Source: Biscogniauxia marginata (lineage: Eukaryota > Ascomycota > Sordariomycetes > Xylariales > Xylariaceae). From it: a stretch of 64,000 nt of DNA. The notes under the pieces are model-generated. The model was not told where the DNA came from and did not search any database. It saw only the letters and a list, made by a program, of their open reading frames with translations. The position numbers and the translations under genes were made by a program. Of this stretch, positions 10,759-20,528 are shown in pieces (within the stretch, counting starts at the first letter, position 1; every line of letters begins with the position of its first letter). The stretch covers positions 682,001-746,000 of the forward strand of contig MU404058.1 of NCBI GenBank assembly GCA_022695795.1, in the 5' to 3' direction.

Positions 10759-11957
10759 TCAGACAATATCTTCGGATCTGCGGTTGGCACCGCTACCAAC
10801 AGGTTTGCGCGGATACCCCGTACCCGCTGCCCCAGAGCTGAACATCCCACGGCTGTTCGTACCATTTCCACCATTGGTCATCCCTTCTGCACCCCAGCCA
10901 GCCTTGCGTGTCCAGAGTGCATCCATTAGCTCGACTCCGTCATAGCTGTACATGAATGCCTGGCCGCGGTTCAGCGGGATATGATTCCAGCGCCAGTCCC
11001 AGATAGCCGCGTAGCACATTCGGTACGAAGAGAAAGCCATGATAGTTCCGATGACTGCTCCCGCGAACACGTCATACCAGTTGTGGAACTCGTCGATGGT
11101 GAGAGCGCCGCCGATCAGAGTCGCACCGAGAATGGGAATGTAGATGATGATCAGCTTCCACATCGACGGGTGGTAGTTCGCAAAGACCTTGAGCTTAGCA
11201 TTGAGGTAGAGGGACAGGTAGACGAAGCCAGCGAAGGCGGCGGTAGTGTGACCCGAGGGGAACGATTCGAGCGAATCATCGATATCGGCAATATTGCCGG
11301 TACAGATCTGGCGCGTATAGTAGATCTGGTTGAATCCCGCTGCATTGTATCCTTGCCCAACGACTCCCGCATCGTTACTAGCGAGAGAAATGTCGGGCTT
11401 ACAGACATCGAGGAAGTGAGGTCTCAAGCCACCGATCAGCCACTTCAAGAAGACCTGGAACACGGCCGCAATGATCAACGAATATAGTAGTCCAAGGATG
11501 CCGTTGTTGACATCCCAGAAGGATCGTACTCGTATCTGCATGACGAGGATGGCGATGATAGGGATAATGGCGGCTAGGAAAGCGGCGAGCCAGATAGGGA
11601 TGATCTCCTTTCGCAAGGGGTAGGCGAATTGGGGGTATACGACTTCGCCGTCCGAGAAGGTGACAGGGAATGATCGCGTGGGGGCTGGATGAGCTTCGTA
11701 GATCTAGATGAAGGGCTAATTAGATACACATGTCGAATAATATGGAAGTCAAGATCATAAGATCATAAACTTACCCCGAGCCCCAGAGCTCCCATGCAGA
11801 CCATAGTCAGGATATCCAGCCAGGTATGCTTGAGCCATTGACCGAACGTCGGGCGTTTGGACATGGTGTAAGTCTCGTGAACATGTCGGCTCCTCGACGA
11901 TGCCCTCTTATTGCCGCGGTTGTGCCCATCTCGGGCGCGATGGTTGGTATTGGCCAT
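10759..11957 (-). CDS. PAP2-superfamily lipid phosphatase (DPP1/LPP-like)
   Basis: Exon 1 ends at 11775 and exon 2 runs 11703-10759. The 71-bp intron has GTAAGT, a TCTAAT branch and CTAG, joined in phase 0. From the ATG at 11957 (MANTNHRARDGHN) the product has 375 residues. An internal ATG at 11864 (MSKRPTFGQWLKHTW) would give 344 and is a fair alternative. About six membrane helices are visible. PAP2 motifs are KWLIGGLRPHF (about 148-158), SFPSGHTT (about 208-215) and FHNWYD (His about 268, Asp about 272). Such enzymes dephosphorylate diacylglycerol pyrophosphate, phosphatidate or related lipids in endomembranes or vacuole. The hydrophilic tail (about 315-375) is rich in Gly, Asn and Ser. 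The usual Ser-Arg pair six residues before the last His is replaced by Ala-Leu. Confidence 0.85.
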
Positions 11958-13070
11958 TGTACGATCAGGTGAAGACAAGCGTAGTAGGTGGGAAGCTTTG
12001 GATGCTCGTTGGTGCCTTACTTGTAGGTACCTTGTTGGAGTTCAGGACCTGCGTGGCACGATGCTCACCGAATTCCCGAATCCCCACGAGATGGAGAACT
12101 TACAAGAAGGGTGGGTGGTCAACTGGAAAGCTCTTGACAAGCTTCACTCGAAGTTGAACAAGTATAAAAGGAAAGAGGTGAAAGACAAAGATATGTGGTA
12201 AAGCACTTGCTCTAATGGGTGTTTGCCAAATCTAGATGCAGTCGCTTTCCTGACGTCAGTGTGAAGCTTTGTACTTACCTACGTCTTCTCCTGTCCGCAG
12301 CTTTGAGGCACAGCTACGGCAACAAGCTCGCCAAAAAAAGGTATGCAGACCGTCGCGCAATTGTTGAAGGTACCTAGGTAAGTAGGTACCTACCTAGGTA
12401 GGTAGGTAGTAGTACCTATGTACCTTAGCCAATGAATAAGGAACGATGATCAGTCGAGCGTAGGCTTTCGTGGGGTCCCCAACGTCATGGCGCCGTAAAA
12501 CTTGGCACGACTTGGCAAGGCTTGTTTTCCTACAGCGGTACGAAGTAGGTAATCGACAGGGCCGGAGGAAACCTTCCTGTAGTGCGTTTTAGGCGTTCCT
12601 CTGAAGCTTATACTGAGTGGTTCGCAGCCAAGCTAACTAACGGCCATAACCAACCAATTGCCCTAACCCAGAACGCTAACCCAGAACGCTAAAGTGGGCG
12701 ATAATAGCGATCGATTAGTGTACCTACGGCACTGCAGACAAGTGAGACACAAATCCCCTCCTCCCCTTCCCACCACAGGCCCATCACCAAATCTCAACAT
12801 CTTATATGCACCATCTCAATTACGTCAACATCCACGTTCGATAAACTGCTACACACCGACGATAGAACCCGGCAAGCCCTCCATTTTCAAAGAGTTATAT
12901 AACTTCGAGAATAGCTATCAAAATAGGTACTGTTCCCTACAGCTTTCATCACAGTGGGTAGGTATTTATCGTTACCAATTGGCTTCGACAATCAAATCAA
13001 GTTGAGATATCTTCACCTTCTCTCAGGAAACTTTCTAATAATCTTTAAATATATATTTACATTTCGTTCA
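11958..13070. other. Intergenic region with CCTAGGTA-type repeats
   Basis: Contains a dense patch of TACCTAGG/GTAGGTAG words (about 12369-12422) and a duplicated AACCCAGAACGCTAA (about 12664-12692). Such words recur through the window and are common in Sordariomycete intergenic DNA. No gene recognised. Confidence 0.45.
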
Positions 13071-14450
13071 TCAACTTGACCCAGGCATCGGGTTCTCTTC
13101 TCCCGGATAGAACCCCGGATCGAACGGTCTAAACTGCTCTCCATCTACGACTTCTAGAGTCTCCGAGCGCCTGGCCGATGAGAAATCAATATTACCAAGG
13201 CACATCCCCGTGAAGTTGAAAACAAGGAACTCCCCAGCGCCCAGACCCGTATCCTCCCTGCCGCCCGTGGGATTCGTGGTCGCGAAGCCGAAGTGGCCTA
13301 GCCGTGCCGGGTTGATTCGCATGATATCCCTAGTGCTGCTCGTGAAGCATACCTCGGTGTCCCCAGCTAAGCCCGCCATGCTGGTATACTTGCCGCACAC
13401 GGTCTGCCGCGTTTCTACGCACGATATTGCGATAAGTAGTCCTGCTAGCGCTACGATGATGAGAGTGTACGCTTTATACCAAACCGACCCAATGCATGGA
13501 ATGATCGTCGAGGTGTTCCCGCGTATGAGGTAATAGCCGCAGGTGACGAGTGACGCGGTAAATAAAATAAGGTAGAATAAAGATACCAAGAAGGTCGTCC
13601 ACGTGAATACCCTCTTACCCCCGAAGCCAGGAACCGTGTACATGATGGTAATAGTTAAGGCGCCAAGTAGCGGTAGCAGGTATCCCGCCCGGAAAACTTT
13701 ACTTGGCCAGATGGTCGTGGGCCAAAATCTATGGTGCGTCGAATACGTCGTGATGGACTGGCCCATGAGGCTGTCCGTGGAGACCCGAAGGATATCCTTC
13801 CTAATCGTGGGGACGTCGATAGTCGTCATGTCATGACACGGAGCATAGGCGAAATGCTCGGTGAGCCAGAGCCCGGGGAACAGTCGCGCGAGTCCGATGA
13901 ACGCCAGGGGGAAGAAAATATAATCGAGCCCTATGTGGTAAATGAAGTTGCTCGTTGTGCCCGGACCGCCGCCCAGGCCACGGGCGAATATCGCCACGGC
14001 TTGCGAGCCCTGCATTGTGACGATCAGCGTCTTGATCATCTCGAGTGAGCACAGGCCGACGCGCGAGCGCTCGGGAAGGTGTGTGCAGTGCACCAGGCTG
14101 TCGACGACCATGTCCTCGGAGCCGTCCCAACCCTTCGACGTCCAGAACAGCGCGTTGCTGGCTGCCATGTCCGTCTTGTCCCACGACCGGGCCCGGATGC
14201 GCCGGTCCGCGATCGCGGCGTAGCGCCATAGGATTGAAGTCGGATTATAGTGGCAGATCCGGTCGTGCCACTTCGGCCGGCTCTCACACAGGTACGATGG
14301 ATGCGGCGCCCCCGCGACGATATGCGCGACAAGGGGTGCGAGGCCTAGCGTCAACAGGGCAATCCATTCCGTAAAGGTGGTTTCTTGGCTCTGGTACGTG
14401 ATTGGGAGGATCCGCGAACTCCTCCATAGGGAATTTAAGTCCGGAGACAT
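13071..14450 (-). CDS. Polytopic membrane protein of unknown function (459 aa)
   Basis: A single-exon frame starting at an ATG (MSPDLNSLWRSSRILPITY). Hydrophobic segments are visible near EWIALLTLGLAPLVAHIVAG, YIFFPLAFIGLARLFPGLWL, GYLLPLLGALTITIMYTV, TFLVSLFYLILFTASLV and LIIVALAGLLIAISCV, giving about five helices. Cysteines and the N-terminal loop (YLCESRPKWHDRICHYNP) may form disulphides. The C-terminal roughly 110 residues are soluble (ending EENPMPGSS). Codon use is GC-rich and regular, which supports function. I cannot place the family; it resembles the many conserved fungal multi-pass proteins without assigned role. No signal peptide is evident. Confidence 0.6.
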   Translation of the reverse strand: MSPDLNSLWRSSRILPITYQSQETTFTEWIALLTLGLAPLVAHIVAGAPHPSYLCESRPKWHDRICHYNPTSILWRYAAIADRRIRARSWDKTDMAASNALFWTSKGWDGSEDMVVDSLVHCTHLPERSRVGLCSLEMIKTLIVTMQGSQAVAIFARGLGGGPGTTSNFIYHIGLDYIFFPLAFIGLARLFPGLWLTEHFAYAPCHDMTTIDVPTIRKDILRVSTDSLMGQSITTYSTHHRFWPTTIWPSKVFRAGYLLPLLGALTITIMYTVPGFGGKRVFTWTTFLVSLFYLILFTASLVTCGYYLIRGNTSTIIPCIGSVWYKAYTLIIVALAGLLIAISCVETRQTVCGKYTSMAGLAGDTEVCFTSSTRDIMRINPARLGHFGFATTNPTGGREDTGLGAGEFLVFNFTGMCLGNIDFSSARRSETLEVVDGEQFRPFDPGFYPGEENPMPGSS

Positions 14451-15055
14451 TTGAGGTGTGTCGTGGGAGAGATCCGAGGGAGCTCCCTAGTAACGTGAAC
14501 TAGATATAGTTCATGTTTTGTTCTATTGTCTTCAGGATTGAGGTACGTATGTCGGAAGAGATCCGTCACTTTATGTGACAACTAGACTTGATATCCGTAC
14601 CATCCCCCCTTACAATACGAATCCTAAGCATGTCATCATCAGGAATATATGGCTCGGCATAATAGAGAATAGAGTTCTGATAGGTACTCTATTTTTATTT
14701 CTACCTAAGTTTTGTCTCATGTTCCTCGTATTGTAACCCAATACTTACACAATTAGCATGCAAGGTACTGATAAATAAGATCTGGGCTGTAATCATCGTG
14801 CTGATCCGAAGATCACCAGTGTCCTAGTCATCAGCCCTATGACGAGAGACCATTATCAGGGGGTCTTTAAAAATCCCAGACAAGGGATCCTAGTCACCCC
14901 CTTGCAAACCCACCTATTTTGTCCCACACACCCAAATTTGGCTTAGGGCGGCAAAACTACGCGGGCCCGCAACGGAGGGTTTAAGGGCCGATGTTATTGT
15001 TTACTTTCACGATGTTTTTTAGTGTTTTATTTACTTTCGCGTTTTGGTGTTGTTA
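14451..15055. other. Intergenic region
   Basis: The first half is ordinary composition and serves as the upstream region of the membrane-protein gene. The second half contains GCGGGCCCGC and direct repeats of TTTACTTTC(A/G)CG (about 15000 and 15030) just before the AT-rich block. Confidence 0.4.
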
Positions 15056-15716
15056 GTCCGTGAACATAGGGGTTATCTAGTCTCTTAAATTTTATTAATA
15101 AAATTTTAAACCCTCTTTTTTATATATTATTTCTCGTGATGCCCTTTTTTTTACTCTTAAAATAACTAGATTCCACTTTATATAGCTAAGTTATTATTTA
15201 TTATTACTTTTAAATTTAAATAATTAAAAAGATTAATAACTTTAAATCGTTATTAATTAATCTCTTTAATTAATAATATATATATATATATATAAATTAA
15301 TAAAACCTTTATTTTTAACCGAAATAGTTATATATAATTATAAATTACGAATAATTTTAAGTTAATATCTTTATTTCTTTTATATATATTAAATATACCA
15401 CTCTTTAAAATAAAGGTATTTCCTTTAATATAATTGCTCGAAATTACGTTTATTTCGCTTATAAAGAGGTTTCTTAGTTATTATAAACTATTTTTAAGTT
15501 TAAAAGATATAAATAAGACTTATAACAAAAATATTACGTTTTTAAATATTATAATATAATTATTAAAACCGTTTATAAAAAGGTAAATGTTTTTTATTTT
15601 TATAACGAAAATCACAGTTAATATAAAAAGGTTTAAAATACTTATAATAACTTATAAAAGTTATTTAAAATATTAAATCACTTTAATTATAATAACACGA
15701 GCGAAAGTCACGGGAC
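15056..15716. mobile_element. RIP-degraded TIR transposon or MITE (about 0.66 kb)
   Basis: An abruptly AT-rich block bounded by imperfect inverted repeats. The left end GTCCGTGAAC and the right end GTCACGGGAC (reverse complement GTCCCGTGAC) are each flanked by TA, the target of Tc1/mariner and pogo/Fot1 elements. The inside has almost no C or G and no open frame, as expected after RIP. At 661 bp it is too short for a transposase gene, so it would be a MITE or deletion derivative. The inverted repeats are short, so chance is possible. Confidence 0.35.
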
Positions 15717-15767
15717 TACGCGCTGTTAAAAGGTCCGGGAATAAGATACGGTTGTCACGATGACAAC

Positions 15768-15823
15768 GGGTGGGGATTATATGGGTGGGGATTATATGGG
15801 TGGGGATTATATGGGTGGGGATA
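15768..15823 (+). repeat. 15-bp tandem repeat, about 3.7 copies
   Basis: Three perfect copies of GGGTGGGGATTATAT start at 15768, 15783 and 15798. A partial fourth copy (GGGTGGGGATA) follows. A palindromic TTGTCACGATGACAA lies just upstream (about 15752-15766). Confidence 0.9.
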
Positions 15824-17533
15824 GTGGATGAGGTAAGTGGATCCCCCTTGATTAGTGGATAACGGCTAACATACCGGATTAGGGATGGTTGGGGAAATTT
15901 AAAGATACCCCCATTATCATGCATCAGATACTCCACTTTCGGTGTCGTACCTATGCACATCTTGACGTATGTGGTTTGCTAATAGGCTATCACGGGTTTT
16001 CCAGTCAATCCCGAAGCTCCCACAAAGGTTTCTTACAACTCCGATGTTGCACTCCGATAATCTATATCAAACCAACATTATCAATTCGCCCAGTCGTTTG
16101 GGGTCCAATTGATCAATCCCCGAAACTTTGAAAGAGCAACATTAGGCACTTAATTGATTTCATTAACCATAGAATCTCTCTTAGCGCAAGGGGCGAAAGG
16201 GGAGGGGTTCAAGAAAAAGGTTGGTTGAAATAATTACTTATACCGGATTGACCATACATATTCTATATTCGTAATGCTCACTGTAATCACTTATCATACG
16301 GCACACTAACTCCCACCAACAGTTTTAGTTGCTTCAACCCATTGGAGCTTACCTAGGCTTGGATAGCATCGGGTCAAAAGGTGTGCACACGCCTTAACCC
16401 ATCGGAGGGAATCCAAAATGCCATCGTTAATTAGACGAGTGCTGCTGTTGACATGCCTTACAGATGTATAATTATAGACTGTGACTTGCGAAGGATATTG
16501 CAGAAGTGTAAGGGTTGGTATATTACTTGTTGTTGCGCTGGAGAGGAAAGCTACTCTCCAGGCCCACTATCATAGTACTATATACAAGCTCAAAGCATGG
16601 GCCACCTGTCCGTGACAAGAAGTAAGAGATTTGAATTAGTTATTAGTACTTAGAATGAGGATGTAGCTGATGTAGGTATATCTCAATTGGGAGGTTTCTA
16701 TATCTGCGGCTCAGAACTTCAAAGTGAACTAGTTTCAGATGACAAGTCAGCACGTATCACGACCTCTTGAGATACTAATACACAATTATGTCACAGGGGA
16801 TCGCCTTATTCCTTGGTTGCTGGTATTCCACTGAAGTAAATAGGTCTCCTATATAAGTAAAAAGGAATTATAAGCGTGCGCCTGCACGAGAAGTGGATAA
16901 ACAGCAGAGAGAATCAATCGGTATTATAGGGCACAAACGGGGGCGTCTGCCCTCGATATCCACCTCATTTTATATCGCTGACCGAAAAGCCAATTCGTCG
17001 GGTATGTGTAACCCTACACGCCCAATAACCAGAGAATCCGAGGGTAAAGACTAACCCTTTGCGACCTTGTGCCGTCCGAATATTAGACGAGATGCTTTCA
17101 GCTGGTGGTCTAGACTGCCTCCTTTCTTGGCATGCGCCAAGCTACCGCGATAACCTCATCTCGTGAGTGATTATGAGGATTGAGATAGGATATCGCGATG
17201 AATAAAATTGAATAAGAAATGTTTATTAAGTCAAAAAGACTATGGTAGCCTATCTGGGTTGCTTACATATAGACACTTGGGCTTCGCTCTATATGGTGAC
17301 ATTGTAACAAGCTTCACGAACGAGTGTTAGTTGACTTCAGTTCTGGTGGCGCCATGGTTTGCGGAAGCTAGCAGTTACGCTATCACTCAGCCGCAGGATA
17401 GCCTGCTGGCTACCTCTTCCACGAAAGAGGGGTTTATAAGCTACCTATGGCATGTCGGCGGTGTCCATATGCTCTTTTTCTTAGTTCTTGTAATTTTCCC
17501 GCGGTTTGGTCGACTTTTGATACGAATCCCAAG
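15824..17533. other. Intergenic region upstream of the large low-complexity gene
   Basis: No recognisable gene. Two related words, TTGCTTCAACCCATTGGAG and GCCTTAACCCATCGGAG, occur near 16329 and 16391. The short frame at 17331-17537 has no motif and probably belongs to the 5' leader. Confidence 0.4.
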
Positions 17534-20143
17534 ATGACTTCTCAGGTTGTATACGGTTACCCACCCTCTCTGACGAGCCAGTCACATGGAAAATATGTCC
17601 AAACTCAAGAAAAGGTCGAAAATGACCTCTCTGCCACCATGTCGAATATGAGTATTATGGAGAACCCTCCCCTACAGACTCATCCTTCATACCCTCAACA
17701 GGCCCCAGGTGCTATACCATCACCACCGATGTCAGTGAAGTCCCACCCGGGGACGCATCAGTCTGCTAGCCCGGTGTATAATCCTCAGCGCGGCTCGGCA
17801 TATCAGACGTTTGCCGGCCAAGGCCCTTCGCCCACTCTTCAATCTACCCCACAGGGTTATCCTTCACCGGCGCCAACACCCATCACGTCTCCTGCTCATA
17901 GTTCAAAATCCGTAGCATCTCCAGCAACCGTATCACATCCACCTATATCTACGCCTTATATACCTCCTCCTCCTCCTCCACCAGCATACGGGACATACCC
18001 AACTTCGCCGGCGGTGCCAATTTTAGACCAGAAGGTTTCCTCCTATTCAGCTCCGGTGCCGGCCGTAACACACATCCAGCCAAGACACCTAGTCAGACGT
18101 CCCGTTGGCCAACCCGTCTTGGTACCAGCAGCCCACGCGGGATCAAGACAACCTCTCCGCCCACACCATCGGGTCTATACTCCGGCCGTGTACCCGCCCG
18201 CAGCCAAATCCCCGCTCCCGTCTTATAACCCTTCCAGCCCTCAGCCCCTAGCCTTCGCTCCTCCCCCAACCGAGGCTTCGAATCCGTCTCCAGTGATACC
18301 AAAGAGGAGATCACTCCTCCTGGGGAAAAACAACACGTCTTTCACCGCCGGCGTCGTCGGGGGTCTGGTGTCGACCAAGGAGTTCGCGAAAGATGGCAAG
18401 GAGAAGGTCGGGAGGTGGTCGAGGAAGACGCTGGACTCGCTAGCGGGAGCGGCGGGATACGTGCCTGCGTCTCCTTCTTCTACTTCTTCTCCGACTTCGG
18501 CTCCAGCGACTCCTTCTACCATTTCTACTACATCGTCTGGTTCTTCGAATACTGTTACTGTCTCTCAGACGACTTCCGTCGTTGTCGTTCCGCAAGGGAC
18601 TGTCTCTGGTATTAACACCGGGCCTGTTGGACAGCCAGTTAGGCCTGCTATGATTTCGAATGTCGTAGGGAGACCACCAATGGTTGCTGGGGGCGGCTTC
18701 GGACCTAGTCCCGGTCCTGTTGTTAACCCTATTATGGGACCAAGCATTATTCCCAGCGTCCGTCCCGGGATAAGCCCCGGAATTGGTCCTGGTATGGGTC
18801 CCGGGATCGGGCCCGGAGTAGGACTGGGGATGATTCCTTATAACGGTCTTGCCATGAATCCCATTCAGCCCATGCAGCCCATGCAGCGACCAGTTGGTCC
18901 CTTCGGCCCCGGATTCGGCCCCGGGCCCAGACCAATGCTCCCTCCAGGCCAGAGAGCTGGACAGCCACCCCCCGCGGCCGACGACCCAGTTGGTGCCAGT
19001 GCTAGAATTCTCGTCAGCGGTTTAACGGCATATAACCGCGAGGCCCGCCAGAACGAGGGTTATGGGGAGCACACCGGTGCCAACGGAGAACACAATGGTT
19101 CTAGTGGAGAGCACACAGGAGCTGGTGGGGAGCACGCTGGTGCTGAGCACATGAATGCAAGCGGAGAGCACCAGCGGGAGGCCTACGGCAACGAACCCGC
19201 GATGACGGGCGAGCATGCGACTGGCGATCCATCTGCATCTACCATGCACGAGACGTCATATGCAAACGGCCCTATGGACCAGACATATGGTTCGTCCGAA
19301 ACCGCCACTTACACAGATACGAGCTACAGTAACACAGCGACCGATCAGACCTACGCCTCGGGGGATACAAGCACCAGCTATGCCCAGCCCTTTGAGACAG
19401 GAGCCGTAGATCACAGCTACGCAACCGCCGACACATCAGCAACAGCAACGCAAGAGACCTACGTTGATAACTCCTACGCCGGCGGCGAAACAACGACTGC
19501 AGCCGACCAGACCTACACGTCCCCGGGAGAAGTAACCTCAATCACAGACACCACCAACACCTACGCCGCCCCCGACACGACGACGACCCTAGACCAGAGC
19601 TACAACACCACAACCACCACCGCCGCCACAGACTACCAGGCTGAGAACTCCGCCTCCTACGCCCAATACCAAACCAACGAAACCAGCGGCTTCGCAGCCC
19701 AAGAAACGGCGTACATGGACAGTACCACCGCCGGCGCGGGAGGGTACACCGAAACAACAACGACAGCGGCGGTATACTCCGAAGAGTACGCGTACGTCGA
19801 CTCCAGCACGGGGGCCTACGTGAGCGACACCAGCGCGTACGCCGAGGTCCAAGTCGACAACAGCAACGGTGGGGCGTACGTCATCGACGATAGCACGGGA
19901 GGGATGATGTACGCGGATCAGCAGCAGCAAGTTGATTACGGGTACGGGTACGAGTACGACTACGGCGGCGGCGGTGTTGTGGACGCGGGAGGGTACGGCG
20001 GTGAGGATTACGGGGCGTATGATGCCGGGGCGTATGACACCTACGATGCGGTCGGTGGTGGTGGTGGAGGTGATTATGATTATAGCGGAGGAGGGAGGGG
20101 ATACGATCTCGGGAGCGATAGTAATTGCTTGGATTTGATTTGA
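17534..20143 (+). CDS. Large intrinsically disordered Pro/Gly- and Tyr/Thr-rich protein (869 aa)
   Basis: A single long open frame; I start at MTSQVVYGYPPSLTSQ (17534) rather than the upstream in-frame ATG at 17447, whose 29 codons look like leader. The first roughly 260 residues are Pro/Ser/Tyr-rich with polyproline (YIPPPPPPPAYG). A short ordered-looking segment follows (RRSLLLGKNNTSF, then STKEFAKDGKEKVGRWSRKT), which may be the conserved core. Then come a Ser/Thr linker, a Gly-Pro-Met/Ile array (PGIGPGMGPGIGPGVG), GEH repeats, and a long Tyr/Thr/Asp/Ala tail with irregular D-Q-T/S-Y units, ending in Gly/Asp/Tyr-rich sequence. There is no signal peptide or membrane segment. A role in condensates, membrane scaffolding or the cell periphery is possible, but nothing identifies it. 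It converges with SRP54. Confidence 0.65.
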   Translation: MTSQVVYGYPPSLTSQSHGKYVQTQEKVENDLSATMSNMSIMENPPLQTHPSYPQQAPGAIPSPPMSVKSHPGTHQSASPVYNPQRGSAYQTFAGQGPSPTLQSTPQGYPSPAPTPITSPAHSSKSVASPATVSHPPISTPYIPPPPPPPAYGTYPTSPAVPILDQKVSSYSAPVPAVTHIQPRHLVRRPVGQPVLVPAAHAGSRQPLRPHHRVYTPAVYPPAAKSPLPSYNPSSPQPLAFAPPPTEASNPSPVIPKRRSLLLGKNNTSFTAGVVGGLVSTKEFAKDGKEKVGRWSRKTLDSLAGAAGYVPASPSSTSSPTSAPATPSTISTTSSGSSNTVTVSQTTSVVVVPQGTVSGINTGPVGQPVRPAMISNVVGRPPMVAGGGFGPSPGPVVNPIMGPSIIPSVRPGISPGIGPGMGPGIGPGVGLGMIPYNGLAMNPIQPMQPMQRPVGPFGPGFGPGPRPMLPPGQRAGQPPPAADDPVGASARILVSGLTAYNREARQNEGYGEHTGANGEHNGSSGEHTGAGGEHAGAEHMNASGEHQREAYGNEPAMTGEHATGDPSASTMHETSYANGPMDQTYGSSETATYTDTSYSNTATDQTYASGDTSTSYAQPFETGAVDHSYATADTSATATQETYVDNSYAGGETTTAADQTYTSPGEVTSITDTTNTYAAPDTTTTLDQSYNTTTTTAATDYQAENSASYAQYQTNETSGFAAQETAYMDSTTAGAGGYTETTTTAAVYSEEYAYVDSSTGAYVSDTSAYAEVQVDNSNGGAYVIDDSTGGMMYADQQQQVDYGYGYEYDYGGGGVVDAGGYGGEDYGAYDAGAYDTYDAVGGGGGGDYDYSGGGRGYDLGSDSNCLDLI

Positions 20144-20528
20144 TTGAGTCGGTTTGAAGTTGGAAGAAATTGGAGGGAAGAGAACTTGGCGCGGACCATG
20201 GCATTGCATCGGGTTTTATTCAATTGAAGTCGATGGAGTAGGGGTAGCGTGTCACAACAGGGGGTACAATATTTCAAGGTTGGTATGGAGGCTCTACAAT
20301 AGAGCGCTTGTTTGCATTCCGTAGCAATTATGTAAGGAGGGCCAAGAGGAAATTGAAACTCCTTTTCAAGTCTGTTGGTCTCTTGATTTTACACTCCGTG
20401 AATTTTGGATATTCACGGAAGCCAGCCGAACGCCATGCCATGCCATGCTATACATGAATTAATAACTTGCCCATCCCTTCTCTCCTCGAGTATGTGTGAA
20501 ACCGTTTCTTACTACGCAGTCCGCCATG
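20144..20528. other. Convergent 3' intergenic region
   Basis: Separates the tail-to-tail disordered-protein and SRP54 genes and should hold both 3' untranslated regions. It has a CCATGCCATGCCATGC repeat near 20433. No gene. Confidence 0.55.

Noticed and set aside
12694..13005. 103-residue plus frame
   Set aside because: No ATG context, no motif, and composition like the surrounding non-coding DNA.
13831..14374. Several 90-130 residue frames opposite or offset to the membrane-protein gene
   Set aside because: Their composition follows the GC-rich codons of the 459-aa gene; no independent start, motif or splice logic.
15768..15823. CRISPR-like array
   Set aside because: Repeats are directly adjacent with no spacers and the organism is a fungus.
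19589..20209. 206-residue Val/Ile-rich minus frame
   Set aside because: Antisense shadow of the Tyr/Thr/Asp repeats of the large disordered protein.
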